Positions 7,185-15,815 of a stretch of DNA of 54,249 nucleotides are shown here, one piece after another (the first letter of the stretch is position 1; every line of letters begins with the position of its first letter). The translations under genes and the position numbers were made by a program. The stretch lies in the NCBI GenBank assembly GCA_036676355.1, contig JAKFDA010000076.1:1-54249 (forward strand), read 5' to 3'. The notes under the pieces are model-generated. The model worked only from the letters and a program-made list of their open reading frames with translations, ran no database searches and had not been told where the DNA came from. The stretch is from ZC4RG42 sp036676355 (GTDB lineage: Bacteria > Pseudomonadota > Gammaproteobacteria > Burkholderiales > SG8-39).

Positions 7185-8231
7185 GTGCGCCCTTCGCATA
7201 TCCAGGCTGTACTCGAACGTGAATTCGCTGCTGTCGCGAGTGGCCGACACACGCCCGTGATGCTGTGGGGCCCGCCTGGTGTGGGCAAATCGCAGATCAT
7301 CGCCGGCATCGCCGCGCATCATCACGTGCCGCTGGTCGACATTCGTCTCGCGCAGATGGAACCGACCGATTTGCGCGGCATCCCGTTTCGCGACGGCAGG
7401 CATGTGGTGTGGTCCGTTCCGGCACAGTTGCCCGATGCCGGTCGGCACGGCGAGCGCGGCATCCTCTTTCTGGACGAAATCACTTCGGCAGTGCCCACCG
7501 TTACCGCTGCGGCGTATCAACTGATACTCGATCGGCGGCTCGGCGAATACACGGTGCCGCCGGGCTGGGCGATTTTTGCGGCCGGCAATCGTCAGGGCGA
7601 TCGCGGTATCACATATCAAATGCCTGCGCCGCTGGCGAATCGCTTCGCGCATTACGAACTGGAAGCTGATCTCGACGACTGGATTCAGTGGGCGCATCGA
7701 CGCGGTATCGACGATCGTCTGATCGCCTTTCTGCGCTTTCGCCCCGATCTGTTGTTCGATTTCGACCCGGCGCGCTACATGGTCGCGTTTCCTTCGCCGC
7801 GTTCGTGGGAATTCGCCGATCGCGCGCTCGCCAAATTCCACGACACGCCGCATCTTCTGGGTGAGGCGCTCAAGGCTTGCGTGGGCCCTGCCGCCGGGCT
7901 GGCCTGCCGCGCTTTTCTCAATCATATCGATAGCCTGCCGGATATCGCGGCCATTGCCGAAGGGCGCGAACAGAACGTGCCGCGCGGTATCGAAATGCAA
8001 TATGCCGTTGCCGCCGCACTGGTGCGTCACATCGCTCGCTTACCCGTCGAAACGCAGCAGCACGGCGTCACGCATGCGCTGACTTACGCGCGTCGCTTCC
8101 CGCAACGCGAGCTCGGCCTGATGCTGGTCATCGATCTGCAGCGCAATGTAACCACGCCGCTGTATGACATTCCGGCTTTCGCCGAATGGGCGACCGAGGT
8201 GAGCGATCTGCTTCCTCATGAGCGAGCCTGA
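7185..8231 (+). CDS. MoxR-like AAA+ ATPase
   Basis: A 348-residue ATPase of the MoxR/AAA_5 type, a class that usually acts as a chaperone together with a VWA-domain partner. Walker A is GPPGVGKS (residues 29-36), Walker B is GILFLDEI (93-100) with acidic Asp-Glu, and a sensor Asn lies in FAAGNRQGDRG. The start is GTG (7185), since no ATG exists at a sensible position. It overlaps the next gene by 14 bases; that gene encodes a metallopeptidase-like/VWA protein, the expected partner. The target of the pair is unknown. Confidence 0.88.
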   Translation: MRPSHIQAVLEREFAAVASGRHTPVMLWGPPGVGKSQIIAGIAAHHHVPLVDIRLAQMEPTDLRGIPFRDGRHVVWSVPAQLPDAGRHGERGILFLDEITSAVPTVTAAAYQLILDRRLGEYTVPPGWAIFAAGNRQGDRGITYQMPAPLANRFAHYELEADLDDWIQWAHRRGIDDRLIAFLRFRPDLLFDFDPARYMVAFPSPRSWEFADRALAKFHDTPHLLGEALKACVGPAAGLACRAFLNHIDSLPDIAAIAEGREQNVPRGIEMQYAVAAALVRHIARLPVETQQHGVTHALTYARRFPQRELGLMLVIDLQRNVTTPLYDIPAFAEWATEVSDLLPHERA

Positions 8232-9477
8232 GCCGGGTCCGTCGACCGCAGAGCCTGCCGCGATAACCTCCGCGCGCGAAGCCGCCTATCGCAAGCTCAA
8301 AGCCGCCCGCGCCCGCCTGATTCTGGATCGGCCTTTCATCGGCGCATTGTTGATGCATCTGCCGCTGCGCGAACACGCGCGCTGTCGCAGCATCGCAACG
8401 GACGCGCATGCCCTGTATTTCAATCGCGCCTACGTCAGTGAACTCTCCTTCGCCGAGATGCGCTTCATGCTTGCGCACGAGGCGTTGCATTGCGCACTGC
8501 TGCATTTTCATCGCGGCCGTCATCGCATCGAGGCCCGTTGGAATCGGGCCTGCGATTACTGCGTCAATCTATTGCTCGCCGATGATGGCTTCGCGGTCCC
8601 TGAAGGCGCATTGATCGATGCAGCGTATCGCGGTTTGTCGGCCGAGGAGATCTACGCCGTGCTGCGCGATGAGGGTGCTGAAGCGACGCTCGACGAGCAC
8701 TGGTTCGGTCGCGCCGGTGGAGGCGAAGCGGCGATTGCCGGTGTGCACGCGGGCGAGGCCGACGCGGAGCAATTGGCGGACGACGCGTTCATGGATGCGC
8801 ATCGCGACGGCTTCGATGAAGTCGCGACGCGCGGCACCACGCTGATGTCCGCGGAAGCACTGGCCGATGTATGGCAGGACCGTCTCGCCGCGAGCGCCAT
8901 CGAAGCGGCCAATGTCGGTAATCTCGGCTCCGCATTCAAGGACGCGCTCGATCGGTTGATCCAGCCGCGCCTGCCGTGGCGCGCGCTGCTCGCGCGCTAT
9001 CTGATGACGATTGCGCGCGAGGATTACAGCTTCGGGCGACCGAGCCGACGTGAAGGCGAAGCGTTGCTGCCGGTGCTGCACAGCGGCCAGGTCGAACTGG
9101 TGCTGGCGCTCGATACCAGCGGCTCGATCAATCATCAGGATTTTCGCGAATTCGTCGCCGAGATCGATGCATTGAAAGGGCAGATCCGCGCGCGTGTGAC
9201 CTTGCTCGCATGCGATGCGGAGCTGGCGCGCGACGCACCGTGGACTTTCGAAAGCTGGCAGCCGATCGAAATTCCCGCCGATCTGACCGGTGGCGGCGGC
9301 ACCCGTTTCACGCCGGTGTTCGAATGGCTCGACGCTCAGGGCATGCGCCCGGACGCGCTGCTGTATTTCACCGATGCGCAGGGCGAATTTCCGCCGCGCG
9401 CACCCGAATATCCCGTGTTGTGGCTGGTGAAGGGCAACGCGCCGGTGCCGTGGGGCGAGCGCGTGCAGTTGAATTGA
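8218..9477 (+). CDS. DUF2201-type putative metallopeptidase with VWA-like domain
   Basis: A 419-residue protein with two parts. The N-terminal half carries a zinc-protease-type motif HEALH (residues 87-91) in the context MRFMLAHEALHCALLHFHRGR. The C-terminal half has a VWA metal-ion-dependent adhesion motif DTSGS (299-303) and the later segment GGGGTRFTPVFEW typical of DUF2201 C-terminal domains. It overlaps the MoxR-like ATPase by 14 bases, so the two are almost surely co-expressed and form an ATPase/VWA module. Whether the HExxH site is catalytic is not known. It is soluble, with no signal peptide. Confidence 0.85.
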   Translation: MSEPEPGPSTAEPAAITSAREAAYRKLKAARARLILDRPFIGALLMHLPLREHARCRSIATDAHALYFNRAYVSELSFAEMRFMLAHEALHCALLHFHRGRHRIEARWNRACDYCVNLLLADDGFAVPEGALIDAAYRGLSAEEIYAVLRDEGAEATLDEHWFGRAGGGEAAIAGVHAGEADAEQLADDAFMDAHRDGFDEVATRGTTLMSAEALADVWQDRLAASAIEAANVGNLGSAFKDALDRLIQPRLPWRALLARYLMTIAREDYSFGRPSRREGEALLPVLHSGQVELVLALDTSGSINHQDFREFVAEIDALKGQIRARVTLLACDAELARDAPWTFESWQPIEIPADLTGGGGTRFTPVFEWLDAQGMRPDALLYFTDAQGEFPPRAPEYPVLWLVKGNAPVPWGERVQLN

Positions 9478-9578
9478 GCGCAGGCGCCGCGAAGCGTCGG
9501 CGCGTGCACGAGAGGAACCGCGCTTGCTAGAGCGTATGATTTCATCAATGCTCGGCTGCCGGCCTCGGCGAATCGCTC

Positions 9579-11042
9579 ATGTCTCACCTTTTCGGACGTC
9601 TATCTTGCCCACGCTTCCTTGCATTCGCGTTCTGGCTGAGCGCGGCGTTGCTCTGTGCGAATGCGGCGCAGGCTGCTCCGCCGGGCGAGACGCGGCCGGC
9701 GACTGTCGTGACCGTCGATGTCAGAGGGCCGATCGGCGTGGCGTCCGGGATGCACGTCGCACGCGCCATCGATACGGCCCGTGAGAACAACGCCAATCTG
9801 GTTCTGATCACGCTCGATACGCCGGGTGGTCTGGTGTCTGTTACGCGCGAAATCATCCAGTCCATTCTCGGCTCCCCGGTGCCCGTGGCGGTGTATGTGG
9901 CGCCATCGGGGGCGCGCGCGGCGAGCGCAGGGACATACATCGCTTACGCAGCCCATATTTCGGCGATGGCGCCCGGCACGAGTATCGGCGCCGCCACGCC
10001 CGTTGCGATGGGCGCGCCGCCCGGCATGCCGGGGTCGCCGCCCGCCGAGCCGCCGAACAGACCCGAAGCGGACAAGGATACGGATAGCAAAGACGCACCC
10101 GGCACCGCCATGGAGCGCAAGGTGTTGAACGACGCCATCGCATTTCTACGCACGCTGGCGCAAATGCGCGATCGCAACGCGGAATGGGCGGATAAGGCCG
10201 TGCGCGATGCGGCGACGCTGACGGCGAAAGAAGCGGTGAGCATGGATGTCGTCGATTTGCTGGCCGACAACCGGCAGGCGCTGCTCGCAACGCTACATGG
10301 ACGCACGGTCACAACGGCCGCCGGCATGGTCAAACTTGCGACGCGCGATGCAGAGATGGTCGCCATCGAACCGGATCTGCGCACGCGCGTGCTCGATGCG
10401 GTGGCCGATCCCAACGTCGCGTTCATTCTGCTGCTGATCGGCATCTACGGTCTGATTTTCGAATTCTGGAGTCCCGGCTTCGGTGTCTCCGGAACGATCG
10501 GCGCCATCTGCCTGCTGCTTGCCTTCACGGCGCTATCGATGCTGCCGGTGCATTACGGCGGGCTCGCGCTGCTGCTGTTGGGGCTGGCGCTCATGGCGGC
10601 TGAAGCGCTGAGCCCCGGCGTCGGTGTGCTGGCGCTCGGTGGTGTGGTGGCCTTCGTTGTGGGTTCGATTTTCCTGTTCGACCCGGCCGGTGCCGATATT
10701 GCAATCGGCGTGGCGATGCCGTTGATCGTGGGCGCGGCAGCCGCAAGCGCGCTGTTGTTCATTTTCGTGCTCGGGTTCGCGATTCGTGCGCGCAGGCGGC
10801 CGGTGCGCACGGGCGCCGAAGAAATGCTCGGCGCGCACGGCGTCGTGCGCGAATGGCATGAACTATCGGGAGTCGTACACATCCACGGCGAAATGTGGCA
10901 TGCGCGCAGCGACCGTGCGCTCGCGCCGGGCGATGCAGTCGAAGTCAGCGCGCGCGACGGGCTTATCTTGTCCGTGCGGCCGCTCATCGATCAACCGACA
11001 GTGATTCCGCCATCCAGTGAAGGAGCGCAACGCCATGACTGA
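9579..11042 (+). CDS. NfeD-family membrane serine protease
   Basis: A 487-residue protein of the NfeD1 type. After a signal sequence (cleavage near AQAAPPGE) comes a ClpP-like protease domain. Its likely catalytic Ser117 is in GARAASAGTYIA and Lys181 in MERKVLNDAIAFL, matching the Ser-Lys dyad known from archaeal homologues that cleave stomatin. A Pro-rich stretch (about 147-175) sits in the domain. Several membrane helices follow (about 275-400), then a soluble OB-fold-like C-terminus. It overlaps the stomatin-like gene by 8 bases, the classical NfeD/slipin pair thought to control membrane-protein quality. Confidence 0.92.
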   Translation: MSHLFGRLSCPRFLAFAFWLSAALLCANAAQAAPPGETRPATVVTVDVRGPIGVASGMHVARAIDTARENNANLVLITLDTPGGLVSVTREIIQSILGSPVPVAVYVAPSGARAASAGTYIAYAAHISAMAPGTSIGAATPVAMGAPPGMPGSPPAEPPNRPEADKDTDSKDAPGTAMERKVLNDAIAFLRTLAQMRDRNAEWADKAVRDAATLTAKEAVSMDVVDLLADNRQALLATLHGRTVTTAAGMVKLATRDAEMVAIEPDLRTRVLDAVADPNVAFILLLIGIYGLIFEFWSPGFGVSGTIGAICLLLAFTALSMLPVHYGGLALLLLGLALMAAEALSPGVGVLALGGVVAFVVGSIFLFDPAGADIAIGVAMPLIVGAAAASALLFIFVLGFAIRARRRPVRTGAEEMLGAHGVVREWHELSGVVHIHGEMWHARSDRALAPGDAVEVSARDGLILSVRPLIDQPTVIPPSSEGAQRHD

Positions 11043-11799
11043 TCTATTCGTTTTGCCGTTCTACCTCGTTCCGATCGTCATCCTGATCGCTATCGTCGTG
11101 TCGGCCGTTCGCATCCTGCGCGAATACGAGCGCGGCGTGATTTTCATGCTTGGGCGCTTCCAGAAAGTGAAGGGGCCGGGTCTTATTTTCGTGATTCCAC
11201 TGATCCAGCAGATCGTCCGTATCGATCTGCGCGTGCGGGTGTTCGATGTGCCGCCGCAGGATGTCATTTCGCGCGATAACGTGTCGGTGAAAGTGAATGC
11301 GGTCGTCTATTACCGCGTGGTCGATCCCGAGCGCGCCATCATTCAGGTGGAGAACTTCAACCAGGCGACCAGCGAGCTTTCCCAGACCACGCTGCGCTCG
11401 GTGTTGGGGCAGCATGAGCTCGACGAAATGCTGGCAGAGCGCGAAAAGCTGAACAACGATTTGCGCACGCTGCTCGATGAGCGAACCGACGCCTGGGGCA
11501 TCAAGGTTTCGAACGTCGAACTGAAGCACGTCGATCTCAATGAAACGATGGTGCGGGCCATCGCCAAGCAGGCCGAAGCCGAGCGGCTGCGGCGTGCCAA
11601 GATCATCGATGCGGAAGGCGAATTGCAGGCGGCCGAGCGTTTGCGTCAGGCGGGTGAAATTCTTGCCAATACACCGCAGGCGATGCAGTTGCGCTACCTC
11701 GGTGCGCTCACCAACATTGCCGGCGAGCGCGCTTCCACCATCATCCTGCCCGTTCCGCTCGATCTGCTGACTGCGCTGCAGGGCAAGGACAACAGCTGA
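11035..11799 (+). CDS. Stomatin-like slipin (SPFH domain)
   Basis: A 254-residue membrane-anchored SPFH/band-7 protein that forms oligomeric scaffolds. An N-terminal hydrophobic helix (about 5-27) is followed by the slipin core: REYERGVIFMLGRF, GPGLIFVIPLIQQIVRIDLR, DNVSVKVNAVVYYRV and the helical tail AKQAEAERLRRAKIIDAEGE. The ATG at 11035 (MTDLFVLPFY) is preferred over one 18 bases upstream because it keeps the helix at the very N-terminus. It overlaps nfeD, whose product is the likely protease partner. Confidence 0.94.
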   Translation: MTDLFVLPFYLVPIVILIAIVVSAVRILREYERGVIFMLGRFQKVKGPGLIFVIPLIQQIVRIDLRVRVFDVPPQDVISRDNVSVKVNAVVYYRVVDPERAIIQVENFNQATSELSQTTLRSVLGQHELDEMLAEREKLNNDLRTLLDERTDAWGIKVSNVELKHVDLNETMVRAIAKQAEAERLRRAKIIDAEGELQAAERLRQAGEILANTPQAMQLRYLGALTNIAGERASTIILPVPLDLLTALQGKDNS

Positions 11800-11818
11800 T
11801 CGGCTCGATCCGGAAGAG

Positions 11819-11893
11819 TGGTCCCGCCGACAGGAATCGAACCTGTATCTAGCGCTTAGGAGGCACTCGTTCTATCCATTGAACTACGGCGAG
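11819..11893 (-). tRNA. tRNA-Arg (anticodon CCU)
   Basis: A full cloverleaf can be drawn on the minus strand. The acceptor CTCGCCG pairs with CGGCGGG, the D stem GTTC with GAAC, the anticodon stem AGTGC with GCGCT around loop CTCCTAA (anticodon CCT at 11858-11860), and the T arm is ACAGG-TTCGATT-CCTGT. The discriminator is A and CCA is encoded (11819-11821). It reads AGG codons. It lies between the slipin gene and the GIDE-domain gene, with no integrase or duplicated 3' end beside it. Confidence 0.96.
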
Positions 11894-11938
11894 AAAAGCG
11901 CGGGACTGCGGCCGCGATTCTACGCGACACGCGCGCCC

Positions 11939-12835
11939 TCACGCGAGGACGAACACGAATCCCGCGACGGCGGCGAAAAACAGCGTCAGGTGTGCCCACG
12001 ACCAGAGCACGAAACGCCGGGTGAGCGCGGCGGGGGTGTGATCGGACAGCAGATAGAGGCGGCCGTCGGCGGGGCGTTGCACCGAATCGAAGCTCGGCAC
12101 GGTGCGCAGGATGCGATGATTGCGCTCGACCTGACGGCGCGCCCCGGCGCGGGCGAGTGCCCATTCCCTGAGATCGAGTTCGCCGTTCCGATCCATGTCG
12201 AAGCGGCGCAGCAGTTTCTCCGGCTCGTGTTTCCAATCGGCCAACAGGTCGCGCGTATCGGCGCGCGCATCAGCCTCGCCGGGAATGAGGGAACGCGTGC
12301 GGAATTCACCCAGCACGTATAGCGGGTCGCCTTCGTGAATGCGCCATTCGGTATAACGCTGGTCGGTGGCGAGATCGCGCGTTTCCTTGTGCGCGCAGAG
12401 GATCTCCGCGCCTTCGGGGTCGACCGTGCAACTGCCGGTGCGATCGCGCAGCAGAAAGGTGGCCACGCTTTCGCCCGAATCGATGATGCGCCAGTCGCCG
12501 TCGGTGTCGCGCTCTTCCACTTCATAGCGAAACCAGCAGCACGGTTTGCGCGACATGCGGGCGAGCGTGGTGAAATCCGGATGGTTGTACGCCTGGCCCA
12601 GCAGTTCGACGTAGCCTTGTGCGGCGGATGCGACGGTCGAGGTCGGCATGTCGCCCACGGCGCGATAGCGCTTGAACGTGGCGATCCAGGCGTAGAAGGA
12701 TACGGCTGCAACTAGCGGCAGCGCGATCGCCCAGGCGCGCGGGTCGTCGGCCTGGATCGCGAAAACGACAATCAGCAGTTGCGCGCCGCCGTAGAGCAGA
12801 AAAGCGCGGTGCTGCCCACGCAGCGAAACGATCAT
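11939..12835 (-). CDS. GIDE-domain membrane protein with EF-hand-like loop
   Basis: A 298-residue membrane protein with two N-terminal helices (about 10-52), a long soluble domain and a C-terminal helix (about 275-297). The region GQAYNHPDFTTLARMSRKPCCWFRYEVEE...DSGESVATFLLRDRTG resembles the GIDE domain (PF12483), shared with the mitochondrial ligase MUL1 but without the RING finger. Residues 213-224 (DMDRNGELDLRE) fit a canonical calcium-binding EF-hand loop. It starts 20 bp after the LemA stop; LemA-GIDE pairs are a recurrent bacterial arrangement. The function is unknown, probably envelope-related. Confidence 0.8.
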   Translation of the reverse strand: MIVSLRGQHRAFLLYGGAQLLIVVFAIQADDPRAWAIALPLVAAVSFYAWIATFKRYRAVGDMPTSTVASAAQGYVELLGQAYNHPDFTTLARMSRKPCCWFRYEVEERDTDGDWRIIDSGESVATFLLRDRTGSCTVDPEGAEILCAHKETRDLATDQRYTEWRIHEGDPLYVLGEFRTRSLIPGEADARADTRDLLADWKHEPEKLLRRFDMDRNGELDLREWALARAGARRQVERNHRILRTVPSFDSVQRPADGRLYLLSDHTPAALTRRFVLWSWAHLTLFFAAVAGFVFVLA

Positions 12836-12855
12836 TGCGGCGGAGAACGGAGAAA

Positions 12856-13422
12856 TCAGCTAAACAGCGCTTTCATATCGACATCGGTTTTTTCGTTCGT
12901 TGCGAATTCCAGCAGCTTGGCGGCCGGGAAGCTGCCGAGGCGGGCGACGATGAGGTCGGGGAACTGTTCGATGCGCACGTTGTTGATGTTGGCCGCTTCG
13001 TTGTACAACTCGCGCCGATCGGCGATCGCGCTTTCAAGCTGCGTGATGCGCGTCTGCAGCTGCATGAAGTTCTCGTTTGTCTTGAGCTCGGGATAAGCTT
13101 CGGCGACGGCGAACAGCGTACCGAGACTGGAGCGCATCATCGCCTCGGCCGGGCCGAGCGCACCGATGTCCTGCTTCTCGCGCGCGTCCTGCACCAGCGA
13201 GCGGGCGCGAATGACCTTTTCCAGTGTCTCCTGTTCGAACTGACGGTACTGCTTGCACACTTCGACGAGCTTGGGGATTTCGTCGTGTCGCTGCTTCAGC
13301 AGCACATCGATGTTCGCCCACGCCTTGGATACGGCATGTTTGACGTTGACCAGGCCGTTGTAAGTCATCACGACATACACGACGGCGACGGCGATCGCTG
13401 CCAGAAAAATCATCAGGCCCAC
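12856..13422 (-). CDS. LemA family membrane protein
   Basis: A LemA-type protein: one N-terminal membrane helix, then a long alpha-helical domain with the family signatures TYNGLVNVKHAVSKAWANIDVLLKQR, IPKLVEVCKQY, AEAYPELKTNENFMQLQ and ELYNEAANINNVRIEQFPD. The frame opens to 13494, but I prefer the GTG at 13422, which has a strong ribosome site GGGAGGA five bases upstream and gives a 188-residue protein starting at the helix. The ATG at 13413 is an alternative. It is followed by the GIDE-domain gene. LemA function is unsettled. Confidence 0.92.
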   Translation of the reverse strand: MGLMIFLAAIAVAVVYVVMTYNGLVNVKHAVSKAWANIDVLLKQRHDEIPKLVEVCKQYRQFEQETLEKVIRARSLVQDAREKQDIGALGPAEAMMRSSLGTLFAVAEAYPELKTNENFMQLQTRITQLESAIADRRELYNEAANINNVRIEQFPDLIVARLGSFPAAKLLEFATNEKTDVDMKALFS

Positions 13423-13589
13423 TTTAGTCCTCCCGGGATATGCCTGCGGCATTGTAGCGGCGCGCGCATGTCGTTCCGCTAGAATTCGCCGCATCGCCGT
13501 CGCGTCCTTCGGGCTTGCCGTGACTTTTGCCCGGCCGGGCGACTACGCGTCGTACGGGGTCGGCGCAGGACGTCAATGGAGACGATCGT

Positions 13590-14168
13590 ATGCATGAAGA
13601 CTGGCGGGACGTGCTCGATTTCTGGTTCGGCGCACCCGACTCGCCGCAACACGGCGAGACGCGCGCCGAATGGTTTCGTAAATCGGATGCTTTCGATGCG
13701 GCGATTCGTACGCGCTTCGCCGCGACTTACGAGGCTGCCGCGCGTGGCGATCTGGCGCACTGGCGCGCACAGCCGTTGTCGGCGCTTGCGCTGGTGATCG
13801 TGCTCGATCAGTTTCCGCGCAATATGTTTCGCGGCACCGCACGCGCTTTCGCGGCCGATTCGCTCGCGCTCGACGTGGCGCGGCATATGGTGGCGCACGC
13901 TTACGATCAGACGCTCAAGCCGGTCGAGCGCCATTTCGTTTATCTGCCGTTCGAACACGCGGAAGACCTGGCGATGCAGCGTGAATCGGTGCGCCTATTC
14001 GAAATGCTGCGCGAGGATCCGCACAGCGCGGAGGCGATCGATTATGCGTACCGGCACCGCGACATCATCGAGCGCTTCGGCCGTTTTCCGCATCGAAATG
14101 CCATACTCGGACGGCCATCCACCTCCGAGGAACTGGAATTCCTGCAACAGCCGGGATCGAGCTTCTGA
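13590..14168 (+). CDS. DUF924 family protein
   Basis: A 192-residue all-helical protein of the DUF924 family, recognised from VLDFWFG, WF..SDAFDAAIR, ALVIVLDQFPRNMFRGTARAFA, PVERHFVYLPFEHAEDLAMQ and HRDIIERFGRFPHRNAILGR. Function is unknown; the fold is TPR-like. The ATG at 13590 is preceded by GGAG and gives the usual N-terminus, so the 63-base upstream extension is rejected. The methyltransferase gene begins one base after its stop, so the two are co-transcribed. Confidence 0.92.
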   Translation: MHEDWRDVLDFWFGAPDSPQHGETRAEWFRKSDAFDAAIRTRFAATYEAAARGDLAHWRAQPLSALALVIVLDQFPRNMFRGTARAFAADSLALDVARHMVAHAYDQTLKPVERHFVYLPFEHAEDLAMQRESVRLFEMLREDPHSAEAIDYAYRHRDIIERFGRFPHRNAILGRPSTSEELEFLQQPGSSF

Positions 14169-14169
14169 C

Positions 14170-14721
14170 ATGAATAACCCGCATGAGACGCAAACGCCTT
14201 CGGCGTGGGTGACACGCTGGGCGCCGCTGGTTCGGCCCGGCGGCACGGTGCTCGATCTGGCCTGCGGTTTCGGGCGGCACGCGCGCCACTTCGCCGCGCT
14301 CGGCCACACGGTGCTGGCGGTTGATCGTGACGCCGAGGCGCTGGCGACGTTGCGCGGGGTCGAACGCGTCGAGGCGCGGTTGGTCGATCTGGAAGGGGCG
14401 CCCTGGCCGTTTGGCCCCGGGCAGTTCTCTGTGGTGATCGTTGCCAATTACCTGTATCGGCCGCTGCTGGCGCACCTGATCGACTCGCTGGATGCGACGG
14501 GTGTGCTGATTTACGAAACCTTCATGGCCGGGAACGAACGCTACGGCAAACCCTCGAACCCTGACTTTTTGCTGCGCTCGGGCGAGTTATTGGAGATGGT
14601 GCGCGGGAAACTGGCGGTCATGGCCTTCGAACAGGGTACGGTACAGACTCCCAGGCCGGCCGTGGTGCAACGCATCTGCGCCGTCCGAACGACCGATCCG
14701 CAGGCAATTCCGCCGCGTTAG
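14170..14721 (+). CDS. Class I SAM-dependent methyltransferase
   Basis: A 183-residue Rossmann-fold methyltransferase. Motif I is VLDLACGFGRHARHFA and motif II is VLAVDRD; the later segment VIVANYLYRPLLAHL is the post-motif strand usual in TehB-like enzymes. The substrate is unknown. The start is one base after the DUF924 stop (TGACATG), and no other ATG in frame fits. The last residues (TTDPQAIPPR) are a short polar tail. Small-molecule methylation is the likeliest role, but this is inference. Confidence 0.88.
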   Translation: MNNPHETQTPSAWVTRWAPLVRPGGTVLDLACGFGRHARHFAALGHTVLAVDRDAEALATLRGVERVEARLVDLEGAPWPFGPGQFSVVIVANYLYRPLLAHLIDSLDATGVLIYETFMAGNERYGKPSNPDFLLRSGELLEMVRGKLAVMAFEQGTVQTPRPAVVQRICAVRTTDPQAIPPR

Positions 14722-14784
14722 GACATGTGGCATTTGCGCGCAATATCCGCGGTCGGACGGGTGGGAGCGCTTCCCTCGTCCTGC

Positions 14785-14790
14785 TAGAAT
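14785..14790 (+). promoter_or_regulatory. Possible -10 box (TAGAAT) ahead of dapA
   Basis: TAGAAT followed by C, 114 bases before the dapA start, within the only gap upstream of dapA-bamC. No good -35 box is seen at 16-18 bases. Proposed because the same TAGAATC/TATAATC string recurs upstream of several genes in the window. Confidence 0.3.
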
Positions 14791-14903
14791 CGCGCAACTT
14801 CGCTTCGGGCGCGATCGATCAAGTGTCCGCTTGTCGCGACCCGATTCGGGGGATATACAAATAAGGCCATCCCCCTTCACACATTAATTTTAGGCAGGAC
14901 CTC

Positions 14904-15815
14904 ATGATTTACGGCAGCCTGGTCGCCATCGTCACGCCGATGTTCGAAGACGGTAGTCTGGATATCGCACGCTTCAAGTCTCTGATTGACTGGCATATTG
15001 CCGAAGGCACCGACGGTATTGTCGTGGTCGGCACGTCGGGTGAGTCGCCGACCGTGAACTTCGACGAACACAAGGAATTGATTCGCGTCGCGGTCGAGCA
15101 CGCGCGTGGCCGCATCCCGGTCATCGCCGGTACCGGCGCAAACTCCACCGCGGAAGCGATCGAACTGACCGAGTCGGCGCATAAGGCGGGGGCAAATGCG
15201 ACCCTGTCGGTCGCGCCGTACTACAACAAGCCGACGCAGGAAGGCCTTTACCGTCACTACCGCGCGATTGCCGAAGCGGTCGATATTCCGAATATTCTGT
15301 ATAACGTGCCCGGTCGCACGGTGGCCGATATCGCCAATGACACCACGTTGCGCCTGGCCGAGATTCCGAACATCGTCGGCATCAAGGATGCGACCGGCGA
15401 TATCGGACGCGGCTCCGAACTGCTCAAACGCGTGCCGAAGGATTTCGCCGTGTACAGCGGCGACGATTCCAGCGAACTCGCGCTCATCCTGCTCGGTGCG
15501 CACGGCTGCATTTCCGTGACGGCGAACGTCGCGCCGAAGCTGATGCACGAAATGTGCGCTGCGGCGCGCGCCGGAGACGTGGCGCGGGCAAGAGAGATCA
15601 ATTTCAGGCTGCTGGGCCTGCACCGAAATCTGTTCGTCGAAGCGAATCCCATCCCGGTGAAATGGGCAGTCGAACAGATGGGGTTGATAGAAGGTGGCAT
15701 ACGACTGCCGTTGACACGATTGACGGCAGCGAACGAGGAAGTGGTGAGGGTGGCTATGCGTGAAGCCGGTGTCGAAACCAAGAAAGGCTCGCGCTCTGCA
15801 GAGGGACGTACCTAA
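14904..15815 (+). CDS. dapA: 4-hydroxy-tetrahydrodipicolinate synthase
   Basis: Condenses pyruvate with aspartate semialdehyde, the first committed step to lysine and diaminopimelate for peptidoglycan. The 303-residue sequence has the full active site in E. coli-like numbering: Thr44 (VVGTSGE), Tyr133 (LYNVPGR), Arg138 and the Schiff-base Lys161 (GIKDATGD). The start has AGGCAGGA upstream. The tail beyond residue 290 (ETKKGSRSAEGRT) is slightly longer than usual. Its TAA shares a base with the bamC ATG, so the two genes are coupled. Confidence 0.97.
   Translation: MIYGSLVAIVTPMFEDGSLDIARFKSLIDWHIAEGTDGIVVVGTSGESPTVNFDEHKELIRVAVEHARGRIPVIAGTGANSTAEAIELTESAHKAGANATLSVAPYYNKPTQEGLYRHYRAIAEAVDIPNILYNVPGRTVADIANDTTLRLAEIPNIVGIKDATGDIGRGSELLKRVPKDFAVYSGDDSSELALILLGAHGCISVTANVAPKLMHEMCAAARAGDVARAREINFRLLGLHRNLFVEANPIPVKWAVEQMGLIEGGIRLPLTRLTAANEEVVRVAMREAGVETKKGSRSAEGRT

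Noticed and set aside
7185..9477. MoxR/VWA pair as an anti-phage system
   Set aside because: Composition and context are those of the core chromosome, and no nuclease or other defence gene is adjacent; the pair resembles the common chaperone-type module.
11819..11893. tRNA-associated integration site
   Set aside because: There is no integrase, no duplicated tRNA 3' end and no composition shift beside the tRNA-Arg gene.
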